64,000 bases of DNA from an uncultured Erythrobacter sp. (lineage in GTDB: Bacteria; Pseudomonadota; Alphaproteobacteria; Sphingomonadales; Sphingomonadaceae): assembly GCF_947497915.1 (NCBI RefSeq), contig NZ_CANMIJ010000001.1, positions 1,795,611-1,859,610 of the forward strand. The letters are read 5' to 3'. Shown here in pieces: positions 63,764 to 64,000 of the stretch; the first letter of the stretch is position 1; each line of letters begins with the position of its first letter. The position numbers and the translations under genes are program-made. Below the pieces are notes generated by a model that worked only from the letters and a program-made list of their open reading frames with translations, did not search any database and was not told where the DNA came from.

Positions 63764-64000
63764 GACTCACCTCCTTGTCTTTGGGTGAGCCGCATGAGGG
63801 TGGCGGTTGCCTGAGCAACGTCCGTCCTTGCAGAGATGAGGCCAGCAAGTGCCCTGTCCCTGACCGACGCCGCATCAAGCACGTCAATGAGCGTGAACCT
63901 GCCGTAGCGATAGCCGATTTGCGCAAGTTCAAGTGCCTCTTCCGCGCGGGGCAGAATAATTTCCGACAAGCTCTCGACGCGGGCCTGATCCGCAGCAATG
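63760..64000 (-). CDS. czcC: Outer-membrane efflux channel of the Czc system, C-terminal part
   Basis: About 79 codons of the C-terminal end, open to the right edge. EALELAQIGYRYGRFTLIDV and LDAASVRDRALAGLISAR are typical of the last helices of CzcC/TolC-type proteins. Coupled to czcB by ATGA. The start lies beyond the window. Confidence 0.85.
   Translation of the reverse strand, partial: IAADQARVESLSEIILPRAEEALELAQIGYRYGRFTLIDVLDAASVRDRALAGLISARTDVAQATATLMRLTQRQGGES

Overview
The window looks like chromosome of a marine, aerobic, carotenoid-making alphaproteobacterium of the order Sphingomonadales, most likely Erythrobacteraceae. Pointers are the cell-cycle regulator GcrA, the alphaproteobacterial ATP synthase inhibitor zeta (DUF1476), a crtW-crtZ ketolase/hydroxylase pair, two large TonB-dependent receptors, and a sphingomonad-type Psp operon. 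No 16S rRNA or species marker is present, so this assignment is inference.

Layout. 1-7769: a peptide/D-amino-acid scavenging cluster on the minus strand (LysR regulator, TonB-dependent receptor, M14 carboxypeptidase, N-acyl-D-amino-acid deacylase, dicarboxylate/amino-acid symporter cut by the left edge). 8068-13362: tRNA-Ser(CGA), hspQ, gcrA and several housekeeping or unknown genes. 13426-17181: truB-rpsO-pnp. 17213-28915: a galactoside locus made of AraC regulator, TonB receptor and Na+/sugar symporter on one strand, and GH36 alpha-galactosidase, GlpD-type dehydrogenase, galT and galK on the other. 28912-32708: M50 protease, tdk, AbgT transporter, YceI. 32705-39698: rimP-nusA-ylxR-infB-(thioesterase)-(DUF1697)-rbfA. 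39902-41041: a secreted subtilase.

41228-46889 is the most unusual part. PspF and a sigma-54 promoter control a small exported protein, PspA, PspB and PspC. These are followed by seven further tiny single-pass membrane proteins, nearly all translationally coupled, that share a PspB-like cytoplasmic coiled-coil motif. This looks like an expanded, PspB-derived envelope-stress array. 46963-54892 returns to housekeeping genes: sufE, crtZ-crtW, a thioesterase, leuC-(small membrane protein)-leuD-quinone reductase, the zeta subunit, BolA, monothiol Grx and a NUDIX hydrolase.

From about 54.9 kb to the right edge there is an integrated mobilizable element or plasmid-derived island. It has a MobC-like protein and a relaxase (with a possible oriT just upstream), small plasmid-type genes, a hairpin-rich non-coding stretch, a protein built of two copies of one domain next to short repeats, an ArdA antirestriction protein, and a CzcCBA heavy-metal efflux operon as cargo, whose czcC runs off the window. 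Coordinates, starts and motifs were read from the sequence by eye. Family names come from recognition of motifs, not from database searches.
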